A DNA stretch of 17,305 bases from an uncultured Acidimicrobiales bacterium (GCA_937926025.1 CALANQ010000275.1:1-17305); one strand, 5' to 3'. Numbered from the stretch's first letter, positions 1-6,697 are shown. The notes: a model not told the origin generated them from the sequence alone. Translations and numbers: made by a program.

Positions 1-585
1 CACTGGCTCACGGACTTCCTCCAGACCTGCACGGAGGCGGAGCGGGCCGAGCTGCGCAGCACCGCCAGCGACCGGGTCGCCAAGTTCTTCGAGTGCTTCC
101 CGCCCCTCGACGCCCGCTGGCGACCGGTCACCGAGAGCAGCCTGATCGTGGACCTCGTCGGCGGCCGGGTGCGGCTCCGGGGCAAGGTCGACCTCACGCT
201 CGGCACCCCGCGCGGGATGCAGGCCGGGAAGGTCATCGTCGACCTCAAGACCGGTGCGCCCAACCCCATCCACCGCGACGACCTGCGGTTCTACGCCCTG
301 CTCGACACCATCCGCCTCGGGGTCCCGCCCCGCCTGGTGGCGTCGTTCTACCTCGACCTGGCCGAGGCCCGGACCGAACCCGTCACGGAGGGGGTGCTCG
401 AGGCCACGGTCGCCCGCACGGTGGACGCGGCCCGGCGGCTCACCGCGCTGCGGGCCGGGACCGCTGCCCCCGTCTACCGGGAGAGCTGGGGCTGCCGGTG
501 GTGCGTGGCGCTCTCCACCTGCCAGCGGGGACGGGCGTTCCTGGCCGACGAGGACCTGCTCGACACCGACGTCGACCCGACCTGA
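1..585 (+). CDS. PD-(D/E)XK nuclease superfamily protein, RecB-like (5' end outside window)
   Basis: The reading frame is open from base 1 to the TGA at 583-585; the start lies upstream, so only the last 194 residues are visible. The core of the PD-(D/E)XK fold is readable: GKVDL with its Asp at 190-192, then VIVDLKTG with Asp at 241-243 and Lys at 247-249 (the D-x-K pair), then a helix DDLRFYALL in the place of the usual QxxxY motif. Near the end is a CxxCx5C cluster (Cys codons at 493, 502, 520). In AddB/Cas4-like RecB-family nucleases such cysteines join one upstream Cys to hold a 4Fe-4S cluster; that upstream Cys would be outside the window. Likely role: metal-dependent DNA exonuclease or endonuclease in repair. 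The fold is fairly sure, the exact partner and substrate are not. It converges on the lipoprotein gene at 643-1317. Confidence 0.8.
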   Translation, partial: HWLTDFLQTCTEAERAELRSTASDRVAKFFECFPPLDARWRPVTESSLIVDLVGGRVRLRGKVDLTLGTPRGMQAGKVIVDLKTGAPNPIHRDDLRFYALLDTIRLGVPPRLVASFYLDLAEARTEPVTEGVLEATVARTVDAARRLTALRAGTAAPVYRESWGCRWCVALSTCQRGRAFLADEDLLDTDVDPT

Positions 586-587
586 TC

Positions 588-631
588 CACGGACACCACG
601 CGTCCCGGCCCGGATGGGTCCGTGCGCGTGG
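588..631. terminator. Interleaved inverted repeats between convergent genes
   Basis: The 57-bp gap between two converging genes contains two 7-bp inverted repeats: CACGGAC (588-594) with GTCCGTG (618-624), and CCACGCG (596-602) with CGCGTGG (625-631). The arms interleave, so they are either alternative hairpins or an H-type pseudoknot. A bidirectional termination role is inferred from position only; there is no T tract on either strand. Confidence 0.35.
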
Positions 632-642
632 CACGGGCTGGC

Positions 643-1317
643 TCAGCCGCAGGCTCGCACCTGCTCGGCGATGGCGTCGGCGATGCGCGGGTAGGCCGCC
701 GGCCCGGGGTGCAGGTCGCCCAGCTCGCCTTCGGCGAAGAAGTCCTGGTGCGCGTCGTCCATCGCCAGCGACACGTCCAAGTACGAGGCGACTCGCGCTC
801 CGGTGGCCGTCACGGCACCCTCGAGCACGCGCGTGCCCTGGGTCCGGGTGCGGACCTCCTCGTCGGTGCCGCGCTCGTAGCGGAACACGGGCACGGCCAC
901 CACCACGCAGGTCTGCCCGGTGGCGGCGCGGAGGCGCTCCTCCAGCCCGGCGAGCATGTCCAGGGGACCCGACGCCAGGTCGTTGGTGCCGCCCGCGTAG
1001 ACCAGCACATCGGGGTGGGCCGCCAGCGCCTCGGCCACCGCCGGGTCCAGCTCCGCCATCGTCGCCCCGTGCACCGACACGTGCGAGAGGACCCGGATGC
1101 CCGCCTCGCCGTCCAGCAGCTCGGCCACCTGGTCCGGGACCTCGCTGTCGGCCACGACCCGCACCGCCACCTCGTCGGACGCAGGCGCCGTCACGTCGGT
1201 GGTGGCGGCCCGCACCTTCGTCTCCCCGGCCGGGCGCGCGCTCGGGTGCGAGCTGCACGCCGCCAGGACCGCCCCCGCCACCAGTCCCAGCGCCACCCGT
1301 CGTCCGGCGCCGATCAC
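643..1317 (-). CDS. SGNH/GDSL-like hydrolase lipoprotein
   Basis: About 224 residues. The N-terminus is a lipoprotein signal: basic GRR, a hydrophobic stretch, then the lipobox LAAC with Cys about 21 residues in. The protein is therefore probably exported and lipid-anchored to the membrane. The body fits the SGNH hydrolase fold: a degenerate block I (VVADSEV, keeping the Asp-Ser pair), a block II glycine in SVHGATM, block III GGTND, and block V GDLHPG with the Asp/His pair. Such enzymes hydrolyse esters (acyl or acetyl groups on lipids or glycans); the substrate here cannot be told. Two GTG codons in a row (1320 and 1317) could start it. I chose 1317 because TAGCGT at 1330-1325 then lies 7 bases upstream, the spacing of a leaderless transcript; there is no Shine-Dalgarno. 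The first GTG would add one residue. Confidence 0.75.
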   Translation of the reverse strand: MIGAGRRVALGLVAGAVLAACSSHPSARPAGETKVRAATTDVTAPASDEVAVRVVADSEVPDQVAELLDGEAGIRVLSHVSVHGATMAELDPAVAEALAAHPDVLVYAGGTNDLASGPLDMLAGLEERLRAATGQTCVVVAVPVFRYERGTDEEVRTRTQGTRVLEGAVTATGARVASYLDVSLAMDDAHQDFFAEGELGDLHPGPAAYPRIADAIAEQVRACG

Positions 1318-1324
1318 CACCCGG

Positions 1325-1330
1325 ACGCTA
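1325..1330 (-). promoter_or_regulatory. -10 element TAGCGT, leaderless promoter of the SGNH lipoprotein
   Basis: On the minus strand TAGCGT fits the actinobacterial TANNNT -10 pattern and ends 7 bases before the second GTG. The -35 position reads TTTCGG, which is weak. It is the same arrangement as at 8475-8480 and 8504-8509. Confidence 0.45.
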
Positions 1331-1388
1331 GGTCTGCGCCGACGCCGCCGAAAGGGCCGGGCGTGGAAGAAGCGTCACAGGGGCGCGG

Positions 1389-1394
1389 TAGCCT
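1389..1394 (+). promoter_or_regulatory. -10 element TAGCCT, promoter of the acyltransferase operon
   Basis: TAGCCT fits TANNNT and ends 9 bases before the ATG at 1404, giving a very short leader. No good -35 hexamer is visible. Together with TAGCGT at 1325-1330 it makes the gap a divergent promoter region. Confidence 0.4.
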
Positions 1395-1403
1395 GTGGCC
1401 CCT

Positions 1404-2306
1404 ATGGCCGACGAGGACGCGCGCGACGAACCGAACTCGCCGCGGACCGCCACCGCAGAGATCGTGCCGCTGCACCTGCCCCCGGTCGCCGACGACCCCG
1501 AGGCCGATCCGCTGCCCGACCCTCGCCCCGGCGACGTCGACGAGTGGGGCCGCTCCGAACGGGTCCGGGGCTGGGTCCGCAAGGCCTACGACCCCATGTA
1601 CCGGAACTGGTTCCGGGCCGAATGGGAGGGTCTCGAGAAGATCCCCACGGAGGGCGGCGCCCTGCTGGTGGCCAACCACGCCGGCGCCATCCCGTCCGAC
1701 GCCCCCACCATCATGCACGGGGTCGAGGTCGAGCTGCAGCGCCCCGTGTACGGCTTGGCCGACCACTTCTTCAAGAGCGCCCCGGTCGTCGGCACCCTCT
1801 GGTCCCGCACCGGCGGCGTCGTCGCCCACCCGGACAACGCCTACCGGCTCCTCCACGACCAGCAGCAGCTGGTGCTGGTCTTCCCCGAAGGCTCCAAGGG
1901 GCCGGGCAAGACCTACAACGAGCGCTACCGGCTCCGCCGCTTCGGCCGGGGCGGTTTCGTGGAGATCGCCATGCGCGCCGGGGTGCCCATCATCCCCATC
2001 GCCGTCGTGGGCGCCGAGGAGTCGATGCCGATCCTGTTCAAGGTGCCGTCGGTGGCCCGGGCGCTCGGCGCGCCGTACTTCCCGGTCACCGCCAACATGG
2101 CCTTCGGCCCGCTGGGGGCGCTGGTGCACTTCCCGGCCAAGTTCAAGCTGCGGGTGCTGGACCCGGTCACGTTCCCCGACGTCGAGCCCGATCAGCCCCG
2201 CTACTCGCGCAGCCGGATCATGGACGAGTCCGAGGCCATCCGCCAGACCATCCAGGAGGCGCTGTTCGACATGCTGCGTCAGCGCCGCTCGGTCTGGTTC
2301 GGGTGA
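1404..2306 (+). CDS. Lysophospholipid/glycerolipid acyltransferase (PlsC-like, MGAT/DGAT-type subgroup)
   Basis: 300 residues. It has the two hallmark blocks of the LPLAT superfamily: NHAGAIPSDA around residues 91-100, with catalytic His92 and Asp99 (the longer H-X6-D spacing seen in MGAT-like members rather than the classic H-X4-D), and FPEGSKG around 160-166, which binds the glycerol phosphate or acyl acceptor. The first 50 residues are acidic, Pro-rich and probably disordered. Expected role: transfer of an acyl chain from acyl-CoA to a hydroxyl of a lipid at the cytoplasmic face of the membrane. I chose ATG 1404 over the in-frame GTG at 1395, which would overlap the -10 spacing. The next gene, an SDR, follows after 12 bases. 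From memory, the same acyltransferase-SDR pairing occurs in mycobacteria (Rv0502-Rv0501), which supports co-function. The acceptor is unknown. Confidence 0.85.
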   Translation: MADEDARDEPNSPRTATAEIVPLHLPPVADDPEADPLPDPRPGDVDEWGRSERVRGWVRKAYDPMYRNWFRAEWEGLEKIPTEGGALLVANHAGAIPSDAPTIMHGVEVELQRPVYGLADHFFKSAPVVGTLWSRTGGVVAHPDNAYRLLHDQQQLVLVFPEGSKGPGKTYNERYRLRRFGRGGFVEIAMRAGVPIIPIAVVGAEESMPILFKVPSVARALGAPYFPVTANMAFGPLGALVHFPAKFKLRVLDPVTFPDVEPDQPRYSRSRIMDESEAIRQTIQEALFDMLRQRRSVWFG

Positions 2307-2318
2307 GGGACGCCATCC

Positions 2319-3368
2319 ATGGGTAGGCGCGTCCTCATCACCGGGCTGTCCACGTTCTGGGGCGGCCGCGTCGCCCAGGCGCTGGAGGAGGATCCCGACG
2401 TCGACGTCATCATCGGCCTCGACACCCGGGAGCCCACCGTCAAGCTGGAGCGCACCGAGTACGTCCGCTCCGACGAGAACTACTCGATCCTCTCCCGCAT
2501 CGTGAAGGCCACCGGCGTCGACACCATCGCCCACACGTTCCTGGTGGTCGACTCCACCACGATGTCGTCGCGGGCCATGCACGAGATCAACGTCATCGGC
2601 ACCATGAACCTGTTCGCAGCGGCGTCGGCAGCGGGCAGCACGGTGCGCAAGGTGGTGGTGAAGTCCGCCGCCCTCGTCTACGGCTCGTCGCCCAAGGACC
2701 CGTACTGGTTCCGGGAGACCGACAAGCGGGTCGCCCCGGCCAAGACCCGCGTCGAGCGCAGCCTCCTCGAGGTCGAGAGCTACGTCCGGGACTTCGCCCG
2801 CGACAACCCGCACGTCACGCTCAGCCTGCTGCGCTTCTGCAACGTGGTCGGGCCCGACATCCGCACGCCGCTCACCAAGTCGCTGCGCCTGCCCTTCGTG
2901 CCGAAGGTCGCCGGGTACGACCCCCGCTTCCAGCTGGTTCACGAGGACGACGTGGTGGCCGCCCTCCTCTTCGCCATCGACCGTGAGGTCCCCGGCATCT
3001 ACAACGTGGCCGGCGACGGGCAGATCCCGTGGAGCGAGGTCATGGCCATCGCCGGCAAGCGGGGCATCCCCATGCCGCCGTTCGGCATCGCCATGGCCAC
3101 CGAACCGCTGCAGCAGTTCGGCCTGGTGGACTTCGCGCCGGAGATCATCGAGCTGCTCAAGTACGGCCGCGGCATCGACAACCGGGCGTTCAAGGACGCC
3201 GGGTTCCAGTACGGGTACACCTCCGCCGGCGCCGTCGAGGCGTTCGTCCAGGCCATGCGCCTGCGCGACACCGTCGGCGGCGACGAGGTGAACTACCGGT
3301 ACGAGGAGGACGTGGAGAAGTTCTTCCGCCACTCCCCCGCCGTCCAGCGCGACCAGCCCGCCACCTGA
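2319..3368 (+). CDS. Atypical NAD-dependent epimerase/dehydratase-like SDR
   Basis: 349 residues, an extended short-chain dehydrogenase/reductase. The N-terminal Rossmann segment VLITGLSTFWGG (residues 5-16) replaces the usual TGGxGFIG, and Asp35 at the end of the second strand suggests NAD rather than NADP. Ser116 in KSAALVYGS keeps the SDR serine. The position of the YxxxK pair reads VERSL (145-149), so the catalytic Tyr and Lys appear to be Val and Leu. The C-terminal part (GIYNVAGDGQIPWSEV onward) is typical of sugar-nucleotide-epimerase relatives. It may thus bind NAD and a ligand without classic redox catalysis, or use another mechanism. GAGGGA at 2305-2310, 8 bases before the ATG, is a good ribosome site. 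It lies in an operon with the acyltransferase upstream and the crotonase 7 bases downstream. The mycobacterial counterpart is annotated galE2, but I would not carry that function over. Confidence 0.8.
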   Translation: MGRRVLITGLSTFWGGRVAQALEEDPDVDVIIGLDTREPTVKLERTEYVRSDENYSILSRIVKATGVDTIAHTFLVVDSTTMSSRAMHEINVIGTMNLFAAASAAGSTVRKVVVKSAALVYGSSPKDPYWFRETDKRVAPAKTRVERSLLEVESYVRDFARDNPHVTLSLLRFCNVVGPDIRTPLTKSLRLPFVPKVAGYDPRFQLVHEDDVVAALLFAIDREVPGIYNVAGDGQIPWSEVMAIAGKRGIPMPPFGIAMATEPLQQFGLVDFAPEIIELLKYGRGIDNRAFKDAGFQYGYTSAGAVEAFVQAMRLRDTVGGDEVNYRYEEDVEKFFRHSPAVQRDQPAT

Positions 3369-3375
3369 GGAACCC

Positions 3376-4158
3376 ATGAGCGAGCCCACCATCCGGTCCG
3401 AGGTCGTCGACGGGGTCGGGGTCGTCACCCTGGCCGCGCCGGCCCGGCGCAACGCCTTCGACCTGGCCATGTGCGACGAGGTGGTCGCCGCGGTCGACGC
3501 CCTGGAGGCCGACCCGTCGGTCGGCGCCCTCGTCGTCACCGGCGACGGCTCGGCGTTCTGCGCCGGCGCCGACCTGTCGCACCTGGGAGCCGCCGGCGAG
3601 GGCGACGACGGCGGTGCCCGTGAAGGGCTGCTCGCCGTGTACGAGGGGTTCCTCCGCTTCGCCCGCTCGCCGCTGCCCACCATCGCCGCGGTCAACGGGG
3701 CGGCGGTCGGCGCCGGCATGAACCTGGCGCTGGCGTGCGACGTCCGCCTCGCCGGCGCCTCCGCCCGGTTCGACACCCGGTTCGTCCAGCTCGGCATCCA
3801 CCCCGGCGGCGGCCATACCTGGATGATGCGCACCATCGTCGGCCCCCAGGCCACCGCGGCCACGGTGCTGTTCGGCGAGGTGCTGTCGGGCGCCGAGGCC
3901 GAACGGTGCGGCCTCGCCTGGCGCTGCGTCCCCGACGACGAACTGCTCCCGGTCGCCCTCGAGCTGGCCGGCCGGGCCGCCGCCGCGCCACGGGACCTGG
4001 TCGAGCGCATCAAGGCCACCATCGGCGACATGGGCGCCATCACCTCGCACGTCGAGGCCGTCGAACGCGAGCTGGGAGACCAGGTGTGGTCGGTCGGCCA
4101 GCCCGCCTTCGCGGGGAAGCTCGCCGCTCTCCAGGCCAAGATCTCCCGCAGCTCCTGA
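3376..4158 (+). CDS. Enoyl-CoA hydratase/isomerase (crotonase) family protein lacking the hydratase glutamates
   Basis: 260 residues, the normal crotonase length. The two oxyanion-hole segments are clear: DGSAFCAGADLSHLG (about 57-71) and AVNGAAVGAGMNLALACD (about 105-122), followed by LGIHPGGGHT and a C-terminal helical tail. Aligned by eye with rat mitochondrial hydratase, the two acid-base glutamates (E144, E164) fall on Phe136 and Ala162, so ordinary hydration of enoyl-CoA is unlikely. Family members without these residues act as isomerases, hydrolases, decarboxylases or acyl-CoA binders. GAGGAA just before the ATG is a strong ribosome site. The stop is 2 bases from the next GTG, so the two are co-translated. 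Product class is sure; reaction is not. Confidence 0.85.
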   Translation: MSEPTIRSEVVDGVGVVTLAAPARRNAFDLAMCDEVVAAVDALEADPSVGALVVTGDGSAFCAGADLSHLGAAGEGDDGGAREGLLAVYEGFLRFARSPLPTIAAVNGAAVGAGMNLALACDVRLAGASARFDTRFVQLGIHPGGGHTWMMRTIVGPQATAATVLFGEVLSGAEAERCGLAWRCVPDDELLPVALELAGRAAAAPRDLVERIKATIGDMGAITSHVEAVERELGDQVWSVGQPAFAGKLAALQAKISRSS

Positions 4159-4160
4159 CG

Positions 4161-4718
4161 GTGGACCCCGACCTCGACGCCATGGCGGAGCGGCTCCGGG
4201 AGGCGCCGCGCCTCGGCCCCGACGAGGTCGCCGAGCTGCTGCTCACCCTCGCCGAGCACCGCGACCGCCGGGTCATCGCCCCGCTCATCGACCTGATCTC
4301 GTCGCGCCGCGTCGACGAGCTGGCCGTCCGGGCCGCCGGCTGGATGGCCGACCCGGGCCTCCACCCTGCGCTGGTCCAGCTGCGCGCCACCCGCATCGGC
4401 GACCTCGGCGAGGACGGGTACTGGGAGCAGGTCGACCGGGCCATCGGGCGCTGCCGGCCCGAGGCCGCCGACGAGGCCGAGGAGATCGAGATCTCGCTGC
4501 TCACCGCCGCCCAGACATCGCTGCTGGAGTCGGGCGCGGCCGTGGTCGAGGTCGGGCTCGACGGCGAGTACCCCACCACCGAGGTCGTCCTCCGCGCCGG
4601 CGACTGGGAGCGCCGCCACGCCATCTGGAACTTCGACGAGACGTCGCCCGACGACCCCCGAACCCTCGACCGCGCCTTCACCCTCTACCGCATCGCCAAC
4701 CTCGCCTCCTGGGGCTGA
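4161..4718 (+). CDS. Small helical-repeat (HEAT-like) protein of unknown function
   Basis: 185 residues, starting at a GTG two bases after the crotonase stop. I do not recognise a named family. Residues 15-75 look like two or more amphipathic helix pairs (DEVAELLLTLAEHRDRRVIA, then PLIDLISSRRVDELAVRAAG) of the HEAT/armadillo kind, which usually bind other proteins. The middle (100-120) is acidic. The C-terminal third has mixed strands and the segment RRHAIWNFDE. There is no signal peptide or membrane span, so it is probably cytoplasmic. The tight coupling makes it the last gene of the acyltransferase-SDR-crotonase operon. It could be an adaptor for one of those enzymes; that is inference from position. 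Confidence 0.65.
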   Translation: MDPDLDAMAERLREAPRLGPDEVAELLLTLAEHRDRRVIAPLIDLISSRRVDELAVRAAGWMADPGLHPALVQLRATRIGDLGEDGYWEQVDRAIGRCRPEAADEAEEIEISLLTAAQTSLLESGAAVVEVGLDGEYPTTEVVLRAGDWERRHAIWNFDETSPDDPRTLDRAFTLYRIANLASWG

Positions 4719-4722
4719 CCGC

Positions 4723-4748
4723 ACCCACCACCCACCACCCACCACCCC
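4723..4748. repeat. Short tandem repeat, 7-bp unit ACCCACC
   Basis: Three exact ACCCACC units and a partial fourth just after the stop at 4718. The tract is the C-rich left arm of the palindromic region 4753-4875; the G-rich right arm begins at 4877 (GTCGGGCGGCGGTGGGGTG) and is largely complementary to it. Confidence 0.7.
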
Positions 4749-4752
4749 CGAC

Positions 4753-4802
4753 GAACTTCGTGTGGATGCGGTGCGGAAACGATCCGCAGCCACACGAAGT
4801 CC
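4753..4802. repeat. Palindromic element B1
   Basis: An 11-bp perfect stem, ACTTCGTGTGG (4755-4765) with CCACACGAAGT (4790-4800), encloses a second small stem TGCGGA/TCCGCA (4772-4777, 4783-4788). The outer arm GAACTTCGTGTG is the counterpart of GAAGTTGGTGTG in elements at 6601, 16134 and 17259, with two positions changed on both sides of the stem so that pairing is kept. Confidence 0.65.
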
Positions 4803-4825
4803 GCGCAGGTCCCGGGTCCGGTGAG

Positions 4826-4875
4826 GAAGTTCGTGTGGGAACGGTCCATGGATGGGCCGAATCCACACGAAGTTC
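4826..4875. repeat. Palindromic element B2
   Basis: Arms GAAGTTCGTGTGG (4826-4838) and CCACACGAAGTTC (4863-4875) pair over 12 of 13 positions (one G-G mismatch at 4829/4872). An inner stem 4842-4847/4854-4859 with one wobble pair closes a 6-base loop. It lies 24 bases after B1 and 30 bases before the -10 element of the acyl-CoA synthetase, so it could affect that promoter or end the upstream operon. There is no T tract. Confidence 0.6.
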
Positions 4876-4905
4876 GGTCGGGCGGCGGTGGGGTGAGCGC
4901 CCGTC

Positions 4906-4911
4906 TAGATT
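4906..4911 (+). promoter_or_regulatory. -10 element TAGATT of the acyl-CoA synthetase gene
   Basis: TAGATT fits TANNNT. It lies directly upstream of the 17-bp palindrome at 4913-4929 and would place the transcript start inside it. I see no clear -35 hexamer at 17 bp. Confidence 0.45.
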
Positions 4912-4912
4912 C

Positions 4913-4929
4913 CCTGACGGTCCGTCAGG
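4913..4929. promoter_or_regulatory. 17-bp operator-like palindrome, probable TetR-family site
   Basis: CCTGACGG T CCGTCAGG is a perfect 8-bp inverted repeat around one central base. It begins one base after the TAGATT -10 element, where a bound dimer would block RNA polymerase. Size, odd-base centre and place suit a TetR-family repressor, the class that commonly controls acyl-CoA synthetase and other fatty-acid genes in Actinobacteria. The regulator itself is not in the window, so its identity is inference. Confidence 0.6.
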
Positions 4930-4976
4930 AGCGGGCCGACCGACACGCACCGTCGAACCACGAGCAGGGGATGAAC

Positions 4977-6545
4977 GTGACCGAGGACTTCGCCGACGCC
5001 GGGACGCTGTGGGAGCTGGTGGAGATGCGGGCGGCGGCCACGCCGGACGCGCTGCTGCTCATCGACGAGTCGGGCCGCACGCTCACCTGCCAGGAGTTCC
5101 GCGACCGCGCCGAGCGGGTGGCGGCCGGGTTCGCCGCCCTCGGCGTGCAGGCCGGAAGCCGGGTCACGTGGGAGCTGCCCAACCGGCCCGAGACCGTCAT
5201 CGCCAGCTTCGCCCTGGCACGCCTCGGTGCGGTGCAGAACCCGATCCTGCACTTCTACCGGCACAAGGAGGTCGGCTACGCCATCCGGGCGACCAGCGCC
5301 GAGTTCGTGCTGGTGCCCGGCACGTGGAACGGCTTCGACTTCGCCGGCATGGTCGACGAGCTCACCGCGGACCTCGACGCCAAGCCGGTGGTCATCGACG
5401 TGTTCGCCGACCTTCCCGACGCCGACCCGGCGGGGCTGGCCGACGCGCCCGCCCCCACCGATGGCGACGAGATCCGCTGGATCTACTTCACGTCCGGCAC
5501 CACGTCGGACCCGAAGGGCGTGCGCCACACCGACCGCACCCTCATCACCGGCGCCAACGGTCTGGCTGTCGCCCTGGACATGAGCGGCGACGACGTCGGC
5601 TCCATCGCCTTCCCGTTCAGCCACATCGCCGGGCCGGACTACTTCGGGACCATGCTCATCGCCGGGTTCCCCGCCGTGCTGTTCGAGGCGTTCGTCCCGG
5701 CCACGGCCATCCCGGTGCTGGCCCAGAACGGCGTCACCATGGTCGGCGGCGGCACCGCGTTCTACCAGATGTACCTGGGCGAGCAGCGCAAGGACCCGGC
5801 CACCCCGATCATCCCCACCCTCCGCAAGATGTCCGGCGGCGGCGCCCCGATGCCGCCCGAGATCTACGAGGAGATCAAGCGGGAGTTCGGCGTCAAGACC
5901 TGCCACGGCTACGGCATGACCGAGTGCCCGATGATCTGCGAAGGCTCCCCGCACGACACCGACGAGCAGCTGGCCAACACCGTCGGCAAGCCGGTGGTCG
6001 GGCTGGAGATGCGGATCGTCAAGGACGACGGCACAGTGGGCGGTCCCGACGAGGACGGCGAGGTCCGCCTCAAGGGCCCCATGGTCTTCCAGGGCTACAC
6101 CGATCCTGCGGCCACCGCCGAGGCGTTCGACGACGACGGCTGGTTCCGCACCGGCGACCTCGGCCACATCCGCCCCGACGGGCACGTGGTCCTCACCGGC
6201 CGCCTCAAGGACGTGATCATCCGCAAGGGCGAGAACATCTCGGCCGGCGAGATCGAGAACATCCTCTACAGCCACCCGAAGGTCGGCGACATCGCCGTGA
6301 TCGGCCTGGCCGACCGGGAGCGCGGCGAGCGGGTGTGCGCCGTGGTGGAGCGCGTCGCCGACGCCGATCCCGCCGACGACCTCACGTTCGACGAGATGGT
6401 CGCCTACCTCGGCGAGCACCAGCTGGCCCGGTTCAAGACGCCCGAGCAGCTCGAGGTGGTGGACGCCCTCCCCCGCAACGAGACGCTCCGCAAGATCCTC
6501 AAGTTCAAGCTCCGCGAGGAGTACGCCGCCAAGCCCTGGCCCTGA
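4977..6545 (+). CDS. AMP-dependent acyl-CoA synthetase/ligase
   Basis: 522 residues, a normal size for class I adenylate-forming ligases. Core motifs in order: P-loop FTSGTTSDPKG (about 171-181), GYGMTEC (311-317), WFRTGDLG (389-396), the hinge GRLKDVIIRKGENIS (408-422), and near the end PRNETLRKILK, whose Lys506 fits the catalytic lysine of the small C-terminal domain. It should activate a carboxylic acid with ATP and load it on CoA in the cytoplasm. No signal or membrane span is visible. The acid cannot be read, though the motifs resemble medium-chain or cyclohexanecarboxylate-type ligases. I chose GTG 4977 because AGGGG (4966-4970) sits 6 bases before it; ATG 4971 directly abuts AGGGG and would add two residues. 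A promoter and palindromic operator lie upstream. It may serve the acyl-processing operon at 1404-4718. Confidence 0.88.
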   Translation: MTEDFADAGTLWELVEMRAAATPDALLLIDESGRTLTCQEFRDRAERVAAGFAALGVQAGSRVTWELPNRPETVIASFALARLGAVQNPILHFYRHKEVGYAIRATSAEFVLVPGTWNGFDFAGMVDELTADLDAKPVVIDVFADLPDADPAGLADAPAPTDGDEIRWIYFTSGTTSDPKGVRHTDRTLITGANGLAVALDMSGDDVGSIAFPFSHIAGPDYFGTMLIAGFPAVLFEAFVPATAIPVLAQNGVTMVGGGTAFYQMYLGEQRKDPATPIIPTLRKMSGGGAPMPPEIYEEIKREFGVKTCHGYGMTECPMICEGSPHDTDEQLANTVGKPVVGLEMRIVKDDGTVGGPDEDGEVRLKGPMVFQGYTDPAATAEAFDDDGWFRTGDLGHIRPDGHVVLTGRLKDVIIRKGENISAGEIENILYSHPKVGDIAVIGLADRERGERVCAVVERVADADPADDLTFDEMVAYLGEHQLARFKTPEQLEVVDALPRNETLRKILKFKLREEYAAKPWP

Positions 6546-6600
6546 GGTCACGACCCGCCCTCCAACCGCCCACCCCGAACCGCTCACCCCCACCCCTCGT

Positions 6601-6651
6601 CGAAGTTGGTGTGAAGATTGGTGTCCTGCCCCAATCTTCACACCAACTTCG
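6601..6651. repeat. Palindromic element A1 (perfect 21-bp stem, 9-base loop)
   Basis: Arms 6601-6621 and 6631-6651 are perfectly complementary; the arm begins CGAAGTTGGTGTG and the loop is TGTCCTGCC. It differs by a single loop base from the copy at 16134-16182 over 49 positions. Upstream is a C-rich tract, downstream a G-rich tract; GACCCGCCC (6552-6560) and GGGCGGGTC (6697-6705) form a further outer inverted repeat. It sits between two converging genes and may act as a terminator here, but other copies are not in terminator positions. Confidence 0.9.
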
Positions 6652-6668
6652 GTACGGGGGCGGCGGTC

Positions 6669-6697
6669 GGGGGCGGGGCGGTCGGGGCCGGTGGGGG
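6669..6697 (+). other. G-quadruplex motif beside element A1
   Basis: Four G tracts of 4-5 bases (6669-6673, 6675-6678, 6684-6687, 6693-6697) with loops of 1, 5 and 5 bases, and a further GGGGG at 6656-6660. This meets the usual pattern for a stable G-quadruplex. It abuts the stop codon of the minus-strand polymerase gene. A similar run of G tracts follows element A2 at 16183-16204. Confidence 0.5.

Noticed and set aside
1314..4868. A very long open frame on the minus strand opposite the acyltransferase-SDR-crotonase operon
   Set aside because: Its composition (Gly/Val/Asp/His-rich, no family motif) is that of an antisense frame of high-GC codons. The plus-strand frames carry clear family motifs, tight spacing and ribosome sites.
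4753..4875. A riboswitch or small CRISPR-like array
   Set aside because: Only two copies with unlike spacers and self-complementary repeats; no aptamer consensus that I know. The pair fits palindromic elements better.
4821..4970. An upstream start for the acyl-CoA synthetase, adding about 50 residues
   Set aside because: The extension would translate palindrome B2, the promoter and the operator, and has no likeness to the ligase family.
6601..6651. Element A1 as a plain intrinsic terminator
   Set aside because: It may terminate here, but it has no T tract on either strand, and near-identical copies lie between divergent genes and beside the DUF559 gene.
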